This document shows positions 1 to 11,448 of a stretch of DNA of 64,000 nucleotides, piece after piece (position 1 is the stretch's first letter; each line of letters begins with the position of its first letter). Location of the stretch: contig WHVY01000004.1 in NCBI GenBank assembly GCA_022266195.1, forward strand, positions 5,287,501-5,351,500, read 5' to 3'. A program made the position numbers and the translations under genes. The notes under the pieces are model-generated. The model searched no databases. It had not been told where the DNA came from and was given only the letters and a program-made list of their open reading frames with translations. Source of the stretch: Tetranychus cinnabarinus. Taxonomy: Eukaryota; Arthropoda; Arachnida; Trombidiformes; Tetranychidae.

Positions 1-1122
1 GACTCATTAATCAAAAATAGTCCACAAAACTGACAGTTTTTGACCTTTTTTACTTTAACATTAACCGACTGTGATGCGTCTTTACCAACACAAAATAAAC
101 ATTTTAATGATCACAATTGAACAACCATTTCATCCACATTTTTGCTGTTATTTCGTTACTATTGTCTGTTTCGTATGAATCAAAAATTATGATTAGCCTA
201 CTTTTTACAGTAAAGTTATAACTGTATTTACACTAATGATGTTAGTAAACAAAAAAGTTTATTGAATAAGTTTACCATTTAATGCTCTTATTGCTTGTTT
301 GCTTGAATATTAAAAAATAACAATATCAATATAACTGCATAAATAAGTACTAATCTTGTTGTATAACATTCTTTGGATGAACGGCAAAAGGTCAGCTTAT
401 TGATCTTAAGTAGGAAACAACAAAAGACTTATCGACTTAGAACTATTATTAATATTAAGTTATTTGAATTATCACCTTTTTATTTCTAAAACTTGGACTT
501 AGTTGATGAAACGATAACCAGAATATCGATTATGAATCAGTTGGAAGATCAAGATTATCCGAAAGGTAAATTTGTTTTTATATTTCATTTTAATGTCGAA
601 GTAATAAGACGATATTTGCCTCTACAAAACTGAAAAGATGAAAAATGGAAGATAGTTTATTAATTTTTTTACGATTATCGTTGCCTTTTAGCTTTGGTTA
701 ATCATGATGATCATGATGATTGACACATGATTAAAGAAGAAACTTATTTATTGGTTCAACTTTGAAAAGATTTTAAATTTAAGCATTTCTTTACTAACCA
801 CAAACCAGAAGCTGGTAAAGTTTACAGTAAAACATGAGGGAAACAAGTTGCCGTTGTTGTTGGGAAACCTGAGGCTTCTTGGGTTAACTAAACTGACAAG
901 TTTAACATAAACCTTGACATAAGTGTTTTCATGTTTATTAACATTATTATTGTTTAATTACTGGAAAGGCAAGGGAAGCTGATGATGATAATTATGGTAA
1001 GTTGTGGGTTCAGTTGAAGGTGAGGCTAAGCTTTATTCCGATCATTAACCATTAACTTTATCAACTACAATTTATGAACTAATTAAATCTTTGATTACTT
1101 TTGGCAGCTCGAACCTCAAGAA

Positions 1123-1153
1123 ATAGCTTCTAAATAGCTTCTAATAGCTTCTA
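1123..1153. repeat. Short tandem repeat, 10-11 bp unit, three copies
   Basis: The unit ATAGCTTCTA occurs three times in succession, with one extra A before the second copy. It lies in the gene-free region and looks like a simple slippage repeat. Confidence 0.75.
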
Positions 1154-4100
1154 AACTTGACTTTTCTTGTAATATAAAAGTGGAAATGATAATTTGATGT
1201 TACAATGAATCACATATTTCAGATTATAATATGGTAATAGAGAGTTGCGTGAAATAGGGTTTTAATGGAAGCAGTCACAATATCTCTGTATTTGCGGCTT
1301 TTAAACTCGAATAGTCCATAAATTTTGAACTTTTGAGATTAACTTTCTATCGAAAAAGTTATCGTTCAACAGATTCAATTACTGTGTCATTTTTGGAAAA
1401 ACTTTTTTACCATTTTTTCTCTTAGTTTTCGATCCACCTTTGCTAATAATGGTTTACCTTTACAAATTAAACTAGTAACTTAAACTTAATGGTCAATAAC
1501 TCTTGTTCATTTGCTTTGATATCTTCATCTTGATACTTGTTTATCATCTGGTTCCCTTAAAGTTGCTTACCCCTGACCATGAATAAACGATATATCACAT
1601 TACATTCAATCCAAAGTTACCTTCTCTTATCGTTCCTTCAGGATCATTATCGGTATAAACATTTTCAAGCTTCTTCTTTTTTCTTCAATTTGTCTCAATT
1701 TCTTTCTTTCGGCTCATCCAACATGAATTATCATTCAATTGACAGATTAACCTTCTTCTCTGTAAATGTTGAGCTTTTCTTTTTTTCGTGTTTACTTTTT
1801 CTGCCTTTCCGTTTACTCTTAATTTCCCAATAATATCATTATCATGTTATGGTGTTGAACGATAATGTTGTTTGTAAAATTAACTGAAAATATCAAAGTG
1901 CGAATGTAATAATTACATTGAATGACAAAATAAAGTTTGACTTTAAATCAATTTGAGCTCATATTTGCTGTCATCAAATGGACAAATCACTTTTGCCACT
2001 TCATCAACTTGACTGGAATAACTTGACACAAGTTTCATGATTCAAACGAAACGGAATCAATGAATAAAAAAGTTGAAAAGACGGTTATCAATTCTGAATT
2101 CAAACTCAGAAATGATTATAACATTATTAAAACATGAAGGAAAAGGGTTTAAAAGTTAGGAAAGTTATGAGAACTGTTTTGTTAGCAAATATTAATAAAT
2201 GTTGAAGTTAAAGGAGCAACAAAAGGCAAGGAAACATTAAAGTGATAACAAAGGATAAAACATGTAAATGGGCGGATAATACATGATAATTTGGGTTTAG
2301 TTTAACAAAACGAAAGGCCGAACCCGATTCAGCCGAAAAAGGTCAAAGTCAATAGATGACAACAATGGGTAGAGTGTGGTAAGGAAAGGGAATAATAGTG
2401 CGGTAGCGAAGAAGAAGAAGAAGGAAAAGGAACGGAAAAGTCACCAAACAGGCCATTTATCAATAGTCTTACATTTGATATTATAATAAATGTTGTACTA
2501 ATAATGATCAACACCTTTACAGGGCTTTACACTGATATCTCAATGAATCTCCTTCACTAAGAGTCACAATCTTTAACAATTCAATTACTTTGTTCATTCC
2601 TTTCATCAGCTTATCCATCATCATCACCCATTAGTGTTGAAGGTGAGGAAACCACACAACCAGCAAATGCAACCCAAAATTATCCTTTGCTTCATTTTTC
2701 CCTTTGCTCTGTGGTCGAGGTTCTGGATTAACAATCAACTTTCTTTGACTATTTTAACCAGCAAAACTTTTTCCTCGAGAAAAGTAAATCCTTAAATCAT
2801 GTAAAGTTGCATCGATCATCTCACATGTTTAATTGGAAAGTTTCAGTGTTTGTTTCACATTAATATTTGTTTTCAACATCAAATGCTACAATCAATTGCC
2901 TAAAGCTCTTTACCTTTTAACCATTATTAGTGTTGAATTACATGTATTTGGTTTCATGGTTCATCATTGTTATAATAAAAGAAGAATATTGCTTTTCTTT
3001 TGAACACAAAATGTTGAGATTATCATTTTGTTGAACAACATGAGCAGATCTTGTTGGAGGCAAGAAAACAAAACGTGCAAAAAGGTGAATTCAATTGATT
3101 AAAGTTGAATCAATTTGTGGTAACAATTACATGTTAGTGAGAATAAGAATATCTGTTGAATCATGAAATGATTCCGTAAGTAATGCTTTTATAATGGCTT
3201 CCTTATGAGCAAATGTCATCATTAAAATGTTACAAGAAAAGAGTAAGTTAATTGAGTCGGAAAAGGTTGCAATTATTGTTATGTGCAAAGAAGAAGAAAA
3301 GTAAAAGTAAATTTTTCAAATAAACCAGCATAATATTCAACGAACATGGAATGGAAAGAAGAAGTTGCTCAAAATTATTAAACAATTTGTCGGAAAATCT
3401 GATAAAACAATGAATAGATTATAAATCAATCAACTGAGTAACAAGATGTGTGTAAATCAGGATAAGGAATGAAATGCTTCAGGGTTTAGCAGTGAGATAC
3501 GAATGGGAAGCTAAGATGAGATGAGAAGATGAAGATAGTTGGAAGAAGAAAAAAGTCTAAACTTCTGTCAGTTGATGACTTAATATTGAACCTTAGTCAA
3601 AAGGCAATGAGAAAAGGAAAATAGTTTTATTTCAAAGTTGGCCAAAGTGGAGTTCAGAGTGGATCAAAAGTGATGCAAATAAGTAGGCGGTTGTGTTCAT
3701 TTGTTTTTTAGCTTTTGTAATACTTCTTCTCGTTTCTGGTTCAAAATTATTTGACAGAATGGGCAATACCAATAGATAAAGAAGAACCAGAAAAGGTTTA
3801 ATCGACTTTCAGAATCTTGTTTGCTCACTGAATAGTCATTCAGTTAATTTAAGTGACATTTTACTTTTAGTTGTAGCTGTTGTTGGATGGATATCAAAGT
3901 TAAAGTCTTGTTATTCCAATTCATTATCATTTAGCTCTGTTGGTGTTATCAGGATCGTTTTAACACAAAACAAGCAACTAATACAACAAACACGAAACGA
4001 CAACTGGTTCTTTGCCTTTTCAAAGACAAAAAGAAGCAAAAGTTTTACTTTAAAGTTGTTTATTTGACAATTTGAGTTTGATAAAAGTTGAAATACAAAA

Positions 4101-6699
4101 ACTGTTTCACTTGTTCAAGATAATTGCAACTCCAAGTGAACCCTCAAAGGTAACAACAAATGCAATAAAAAGTATAATCACTGGAAGAACCACAGAATAA
4201 TAAGACTCTTCATTAGCGATACGAGTTGATATAATCAGAAAATGTTTGAAGGCAAAAAAAGGTCAAAAAGATGATCATTTGAGGTTTTAAGTGAAAATCC
4301 AATGAAAAGAAAAACATTTTTTAACTTTTCTTTTCTTTCCATTTCTTTCTTCTTTTCTTGTTTCTCTTCTTAAATGCAACAAAAGGACAATTGGTTGACT
4401 CGCAAACATCAACAGATATGTTTATTAGAAAGCAATTGGATACGCTGTGCGATTTTGTAAGCGATGCCATCGAGTTACGAAAGAAACGAGGAAAAGTTGA
4501 AAAGTCCGAGAACAACAAGAAAAGGTTTTACCTTTTATTTGATAGGAAAAGACGAAGAAAGCAAAGTTTAGGTAAAAAAAGATGTTGAACAAATGCTGTT
4601 AATTGTTGTTCGTATTATGTGTTGATCCAAGTGAAGCACGAAAAAAAACATTTCTATTTATCCTGGAAAATATAATGCGATGCTTCACGCTCTTGTCAAC
4701 TTTTCCTTTTCACTTATTTATCTTCATGTTGATGATGATGATGATACATGATGATAGTAAAAATGGTTTAGTTTTCAATTCTGATAGACTAATTGACCTT
4801 AGTAAGAGTATTAACATTGGACACGGCTACTGGTAACACAACTCACAATATTATTTTTCATCATTCTTCACATTCCTTATTGTCATTGACCTCCCAGCAA
4901 CTTTACACTTTCAGTTGTTGTTTAATATCTTCATCAATATTCATTTGTTGTTTCAACAAAGAATAAGTTTCATTATTCAAAATATTACGATTAAGGGAAA
5001 CATTCTTAAATGACTTTGATTTCTTCGAATTTTATTCTCACATCATTTATGCTATAAAAAAAGTCGTCTTTTCATTGCCGCGCTAATAATGTTGTTTAAA
5101 GAGTTTGAATGGACAAAAAGTGCAACATAAACTTGGATTTACACGAAACGAGCCTTTGTTTGCGCTCAATCAATCAATCAATTAAAGTTGTTATTTTCAT
5201 TACAATATTGAATGAAATGAAAGCGTATCAAACTAAATGCGATTAACCAGTCAAAAGTCAAAGCCAGTTCAACCCATTGCAAATGTTAATTCAAAAAATG
5301 ACATTTCACTTTAATGTTTTTTCCCGTTTCCTCCATTCAAAGTCTCAATATTTGTGCACAAAAATAAACTAATGTTGACATTAAATTCAAAGTTTACTCT
5401 AGTTTACGATGAGAAGCATTGAGCAAATCAAATGAAAGGCCAAATTTACATGTAAATAATTACCAGTTGATTAAAAAAAGTCAGAGTAAAATTGAAACGT
5501 AAATCGAATGAATAAATTATCCAGAAAAAGCAATGAAAAAGATTAACATTTAAAATTCTTGTTTTCGGCGTAAATGCATATTCTAATGGATTTAGATTGA
5601 GGTTGAAATTTTGGCAGATTCATTGGTTTGGCCTGGAATTGAGATTAACATTTAAAATTGAATCGTCAACATTGACTAATTGAATAATTTTGACAAATTT
5701 TGACAAACTAACATGAGAACAAGATGAATGAATGTTAAGGTTGAACGGGAAAGGTCACTTGATGGCTGAAAATTGCTGTTTAAAAACAACAACATCAATT
5801 AATCATAATTAATCAGTTATCATAATTATTGAATGAGATTTGGTTTCACAAAAATATTAAAATGCTATTGAAGGGAAAAGTTGTCAAACTGGCAACAGAA
5901 AAGATGTTTATGTGCAATCTAAATCAGTGTTAAATAACGAGATAAATTGAAATAAATTGTCCTCTAAACGTTCCGTGTTAACAATCAATTAAACATTATT
6001 CAACATTTTCTTACATTAATAAAGGTTAATCATTTTTGCGTTTCTTCATCTTCTTCTTCTCCTGACAAACCCTTCAAAGTGGAAACTGAAATGAAATAAA
6101 AAAAGCAACTTGTCAGGTTGACATGAATTTCACTCTGATTGAGGTTCCAATTACAAACCACCCACTGGGTGTTAATTTATCCTCTTCACCTTTACCTTTA
6201 CTGAGAAAAGGAAACAATTCTTGGATAAAAAAAAGACGAAAATAAATGTTTTCCTTTTTGTGTTGTCTCTTCTCTTTGCGAACACTTGCATTGCGATTTC
6301 AAATTGTTGCTCTTATCATTATGACATTTGGGCAAATAAACATCAACAAAATCTGGTGAGAAACAGAGGAACATGTTCAGCTTTATTCAGATAAAATAAT
6401 TTTCTCATGACATTGATTAATATCTTTTCATTATCCATTAATAACCATGAATAATTGGATTAAAAGTGCTAAAGATAAGGTAAGGGCAAAAGACGTGAAC
6501 AAGAAACGAAAGTAACTTCTTCTTAATCTCATGTTTAACATCTTTCAGTGAATCTTTTCAATTATCGGCTGTAATTTTTCATGTTTATTTATGCTTTTGT
6601 TTCATGGTCAACTGAATCAAGCATTTCTGCATACAATTTTTGTCCAACTCAGGTTAAGCTTAGGTAAAAGTGCGTGCTAGTCAAACCTAGAGTTAAACA

Positions 6700-7095
6700 C
6701 TTAAGAAGCTAAAAATTCATAGAAAAAAATTGATCTTTCAAATGAGAAACTTATTTCATCGGAAAGAAACTCTAAAACGGCAAAACGCAATGAAAGTTTG
6801 GATTTTTGTATTTAAACGAAAATTTTGATTCGATTCTTTTTTTCTGCTTTCAAACTGAATACTTAAACAGATTAATCAAAATCATTGAGTCTTTGGAAAA
6901 ATTGAGAATTTTGATTGAGGAATTTATTTCTTCGAAACTCGAACTCTTAGAGTGACAAATGTCTTTTGAATAATTGACAAAAGTTTTTGCATTTTGGACT
7001 TTTGTATGCAAAATGAAAATTTGGATTCGATTTTTAAGTCTTCTGTTTTCAAATTGAAGATTGACGGATTGATCAAAATCACCGAATCTCAAGAC
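6700..7095. repeat. Diverged direct duplication of about 200 bp
   Basis: Two neighbouring blocks, about 6,700-6,900 and 6,915-7,095, share an ordered series of short matches: a TTTTGTAT run, GATTCGATT, a CTTTCAAA/TTTTCAAA block and a GATTAATCAAAATCA/GATTGATCAAAATCA block. The copies are well diverged and neither codes for anything recognisable. The assignment was made by eye, so the limits are approximate. Confidence 0.45.
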
Positions 7096-8945
7096 GTTTG
7101 AACATTTGATGGGAAAAACATTGTTGATGTTTGAAGATGTGCTTGGCCAGGTCAGTGAAAGGTCAAAATTTTGTGTTTACTTTAGATTGATGAAGCCTTA
7201 TACAATGTGAAATGATCCAGACAAAAATGTGTCCTTTCAAAAAGATGTCCATCTAAACAAATTTTTTGCTAACATTAGACAATATCTGTTCATTATCAGT
7301 TTAACCGAGTTTAATCAAGAAAAAGCAGCTTTCTTCTGTCATATTAGTCGACTTTAAAGGAATTAGCGAAATCATTTTTGTCCATCTTTTAATTACGATT
7401 AAGGTTTCAGTAAAGACCAATGTTAACCGATTATCGCGTAATCAGAAATGTAAACATTTTTCTTATCAAAAGGTAAAAAGATGAGAAAATTTGATAAAAA
7501 ATATTGACTCAAATTGACTGTGAAAATGAACTTATTTTTGTGTGCAAATGTTATCATCAATTGAGTTATTTCAATATTTTGTTCACATTTGGATAAACCT
7601 TTTCTCTCTACCTTTTACCTGTTAAAAGGCTTCACTCAAACAACATCAAGATAAAAGTCTTTGTCATTCCATGTTAAGTGAAACATTAACAAGAGTCAAG
7701 ATTAGATAATTTCAATTCGTTAAGAGATTCATCGATAAAATAAAGCCGATTATTGGCTAATATTGAACAACTTTTAACGCACAATTCAGACCAATAAAGC
7801 TTAGCATTGTCATGTAAATTGACAGTTATCATTACCTTTACAATTTGAAACTGTAAAACTCATTGAATGAAAATGTAAAACCATTTGAGAAAAAAGAATC
7901 GTAAATTCAACTGAAATTTTTGCCATTGAATTGAGTTCTGAAAAGGATTGGTTTATGACATTGTTGATGAAAGTTGCAACAACTTGAAATAAATCCAGTT
8001 AAAGAAATGATCTTTCATCAAAAGACTTAACAGGTTTAAGAGATCATTAACGGCAATTTTAAGGTCACTTTCAACCTTTTATCGCTCTATTCATCTCTTG
8101 TGCGACTACTGGTTATGTTGTGAAAACGAGCATTTTACGAGCTTATAAAGTGATAATGCGAATTGGAATGACTTTTGACTGAAATTGATGTAGATCTTGA
8201 AATGATTTAATCAATGAATGCTAATTATTTAAAGTCTCGGATTCCCTGTTTTTTGTCGTTTTTTTATTCCTTTGCGAAATTATTGAATGAAATATAATTC
8301 CATGTTTCAGGATAACCTATAACTATTGGATGTTTCATTTGTTGACTTCAATTGTTACTTGTTCATTGATATTGATACAGAAAAAAAGGTTTATTTTTTA
8401 TGTGTTTCCAATTCTTGAGTTTCATTTCCATTTGAAACCGTTTATTACAATTAAATCAAATTGAACCGGAAAACAATTAAATCTATTGATACGTGAGTTT
8501 TTGGTAGGACAATAACAATATCAGGTAACAAGAGGTTTACCGGTTAAACAATAAATATATTGATGGAAAGCAAGAGCAATACAAAAACAATTGGATTGCA
8601 TTACAAGGGAATGAAGCAGAAATTAATTTCCTCTTTCATTTCTCATTTTTATAATAATAATGTTAACAATTTATTATTACATTTGATAAACTAAAGTGTC
8701 TCAAATGATTTAGGTGAAAGGAATCGGGTAAAACTGCGCACTTTTAACCACCTTTTAGGAGGAGTTTTGGTTTTTACGGTAAAAAGATGAAAAGCAAAGA
8801 GAAGAATCAACTTTAGTTTCTTGGTTTATAGTAAACTTGACTTTAACTTGCCATCTATAGTGATAGATACATTGGTAAATGACTTTACTCTTTATGTTGG
8901 TCGAGATTTTTTCGTCTTTTTGGGATTCTTTTGTATAATTCAAAC

Positions 8946-9734
8946 ATGGCTTTGCCGAAATTCAATTCATTTTCAATAAGAAGTTTACTTAATGAGATTG
9001 ACAGTGACAATGAAAGTGAATCAACACCTTTTTCACCCAATTTGGATAAGACTTCAGTCATTACCAACAGTGAACCCAATGGGATTGAAAGTGTAACAAA
9101 GTGTTCAACTTCGGATGTAAATAGTGATCTGGACAATATTGTTAATATGAAGAGCTGCCATTCATCAAATTCATCAAAAAGTGTAACTTCGTCTAAACCA
9201 GAAGTAAACTCTAATAGTGAAAGTAACTCTGCCAATAAACCCAAATACAGTTACAATGCATTGATAATAATGGCCATTCAAAATAGTCCAGAGAAAAAGT
9301 TGACCTTAAGTGGCATTTACGATTATATCACTGAAAACTTTCCTTATTATAGAAGCAACAAGCAGGGTTGGCAGAACTCGATTCGTCACAATCTGTCTCT
9401 TAATAAGTGTTTCATTAAAGTTCCCAGGAATTATGATGATCCTGGTAAAGGCAATTATTGGATGTTGGATCCAAATGAATCTGATGAAGTGTTCATTGGA
9501 ACTTCTTCCGGCAAGTTGAGGAGGAAAAACAGTTCAAGAGCGAAACTCGCTCAATCCTTTAGAAGGTCAATCTTACAAAATTATGGTTCTTATGGGTCAC
9601 TGAATCGGTTTCAATTGTCATCACTTTCACCTTACAGACCAACATTCACCAATCCATTTGCCAACTGTGGTCAACCCATGAATGCATTTTACTTCCAGTC
9701 ATGTTTATTTTCACCCAAATATTGTAATAAGTGA
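8946..9734 (+). CDS. Forkhead transcription factor, FoxG / sloppy-paired type
   Basis: Intronless gene for a 262-residue nuclear DNA-binding protein. The forkhead domain spans about residues 98-193, with the recognition helix GWQNSIRHNLSLNKCF at 141-156 and wing residues DDPGKGNYWMLDP followed by the FoxG-type ending FIGTSSGKLRRK. Near the N-terminus, FSIRSLL (residues 9-15) matches an eh1-like Groucho-binding motif, as in FoxG and Slp proteins, so repression through Groucho is likely. The first ATG is chosen because the in-frame codons upstream contain no other ATG. The linker (16-97) is Ser/Asn/Glu-rich. The usual KPPYSY entry to the domain reads KPKYSY here. Known roles of the family are head, neural and segmental patterning; the role in this species is inferred. 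A large gene-free flank lies upstream. Confidence 0.93.
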   Translation: MALPKFNSFSIRSLLNEIDSDNESESTPFSPNLDKTSVITNSEPNGIESVTKCSTSDVNSDLDNIVNMKSCHSSNSSKSVTSSKPEVNSNSESNSANKPKYSYNALIIMAIQNSPEKKLTLSGIYDYITENFPYYRSNKQGWQNSIRHNLSLNKCFIKVPRNYDDPGKGNYWMLDPNESDEVFIGTSSGKLRRKNSSRAKLAQSFRRSILQNYGSYGSLNRFQLSSLSPYRPTFTNPFANCGQPMNAFYFQSCLFSPKYCNK

Positions 9735-9803
9735 ATATTGTAAAGAATAACATTCAAATTATTGTGTAATTCTAATTCTTGTAAATTCTGTTTCAAATTT
9801 AAT

Positions 9804-9809
9804 AATAAA
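9804..9809 (+). terminator. Polyadenylation signal of the forkhead gene
   Basis: Canonical AATAAA lies about 70 bp after the forkhead stop codon, in an AT-rich 3' flank followed by a T-rich tract. The spacing suits a short 3' UTR. Confidence 0.55.
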
Positions 9810-10721
9810 TAGCGAATCTTTTTTTTCCCTTAATGACAAGAAGGACAAATTTCATTGTTTATAAACTCACATTTACAGATTTAAAGTCAAATGTTTAAAT
9901 TGCAAAATGAAATCCTTTACTTTTGTGCCAAGTTGGAATGAAAAATGATCACAATTTGGATTTATACTTATATCTTCAACTTTCATGAGACAGAACTTTT
10001 GTTGCTTTGTTACTGAATTAATAATGTGCAAAAACAATGAAGGCCTAGTTGCCCTGTAATGACGAGTTATTTCAATTTAAAATCAGAGTTAATATCAAAA
10101 TTGGTTGTGAAAAAAATCAAACAAAATGCAATAAAATGATGAATATATTAAAGTGAATACATGAGAGAGATTGAGATTTGTAAAGAATTGATTCGTTTAT
10201 TTGACATTTATCAAAAAATGGTAAAAGAGTGTCCTGTACATCTTAATAATGACCTCTGAACATCTCAAATACCCGTCAGGGGTAAAGAGTACTATAAATA
10301 TTTCAGAATTTCAATGATTGAGTGGCTCTATAAAACGGCTGAGAAAAGGTTTACAATGAAGAAGATTGATCCTTGTCTGATTCTTAATAATCAACAACAA
10401 AAGTCTGAATTCAAATTTAAAAAGATGTCAATGTCAATGAAAAAAGTACAAGTATGAGTAAAAATGACCAAAAAGCTGATTTGATTAACTGGTTCTCTTG
10501 ATTTTTATAGACAACCGATTCAAGAGCGATTTATCTTTGAAAAAGTAACTTGGATTGGATAACAAAACTATGTTTTCAAAAATTCTGTGCAAGTTTCTTC
10601 TGAAAAAAACTGTCCTCTGAAAAGACAACTTCTGAAAACATCTTGAACATTGACTTGTTACTCAATTACCTCAACTGGGTCTTGAACTCGGACTTTCCTC
10701 TCTATGGATATTCAATATTCA

Positions 10722-10753
10722 AAGATGGCGGGTTAATAACATGGGCATGCGCA
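10722..10753 (+). promoter_or_regulatory. Candidate core promoter with YY1- and NRF1-like motifs
   Basis: AAGATGGCGG (10,722-10,731) matches the YY1 consensus, and GCATGCGCA (10,745-10,753) matches the NRF1-type palindromic element. The two sit 14 bp apart in a short, locally GC-richer patch about 700 bp upstream of the phosphatase start codon. Such pairs are common in broadly expressed metazoan promoters. The match is by eye and the link to the PP2C gene is positional. Confidence 0.45.
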
Positions 10754-11448
10754 TATTAAAGAAGAATTGAAATTGAGAAAAATAAATTCTTGGAAGCTGC
10801 TTCTGCCGTTTATTTTCAAAACAGTTATTGATGTTATTGTTTTTTTTTGCCTAGTTTAATTTACTAATCGTCTTTAAACTGTGGTACGTAATTTTAATTC
10901 TTTAATTATGCTGATTATCTTACTATTTTAAGTCTTTATTGGTTTCTATTATTAATGTTTATTGGATTTTCTGTTCACAATTTTAGTCTTCTGTGTTGCT
11001 TCATCACTCCTTCCCTTATTTTGTGCGCTTCTCATTTTTTCCTCTCTTTCTCTTCTCTAATTCTTGGTGTGGTGCTATGTTTTTTATTTTTAGTTTCTGT
11101 ATCTTCTGTATCTTTTGTTCTCGTTGTTTTCCATTTACTTGTTAAACCGTCAGTCGTTAAATTAACTGTGTTATGTTTACCTGATTTTTTTGTATAAATT
11201 ATTAATAATTAACGTTCTATTTTCTCTTCTTTTCCTCTTTTTTCCATTTTTTTTGTTTGTGTTTTTCAGCTCAATCTTTCGGATTATCAATTTTTCCGAC
11301 TACTGCGTGCTTTGATTTTGATTAACACCTCAAATTAAAATATCTCGACGCTGTTGATAGAACTCAGCAAATAATTTTGAAACATTACCTTGTTAAAATT
11401 AAATCAAACGTCTTAACGAATTAAGGAGCAAAATCAATTTATTACAAC

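Larger units (their letters stand above)
1..8945. other. Long gene-free region upstream of the forkhead gene
   Basis: No reading frame here has domain-like composition, a recognisable protein or supporting splice sites on either strand. The sequence is AT-rich with scattered CAAT, GATGAT and polypyrimidine runs. By contrast most genes to the right are spaced 0.3-3 kb apart. Because the first gene to the right is a developmental forkhead factor, the stretch may hold its distal regulatory elements, but that is inference from position only. Undetected noncoding exons or RNA genes cannot be excluded. Confidence 0.6.
9735..11448. other. Spacer: forkhead 3' flank and PP2C 5' region
   Basis: About 1.7 kb with no supported coding sequence. 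The right part is T-rich. A polypyrimidine tract ending TTTTTCAG at about 11,269 could be the acceptor of a 5' UTR intron of the phosphatase gene, because it lies 180 bp before the start codon. The donor is uncertain; GTACGT near 10,885 is one candidate. Confidence 0.5.

Noticed and set aside
4381..4588. Plus-strand frame with helical, charged composition upstream of the forkhead gene
   Set aside because: A pyrimidine tract and AG precede it, so it could be an exon, but there is no start codon, partner exon or family resemblance.
8931..8945. Upstream extension of the forkhead frame
   Set aside because: The extra codons begin with TTG; the first ATG in frame is at 8,946 and directly precedes the conserved N-terminal motif.
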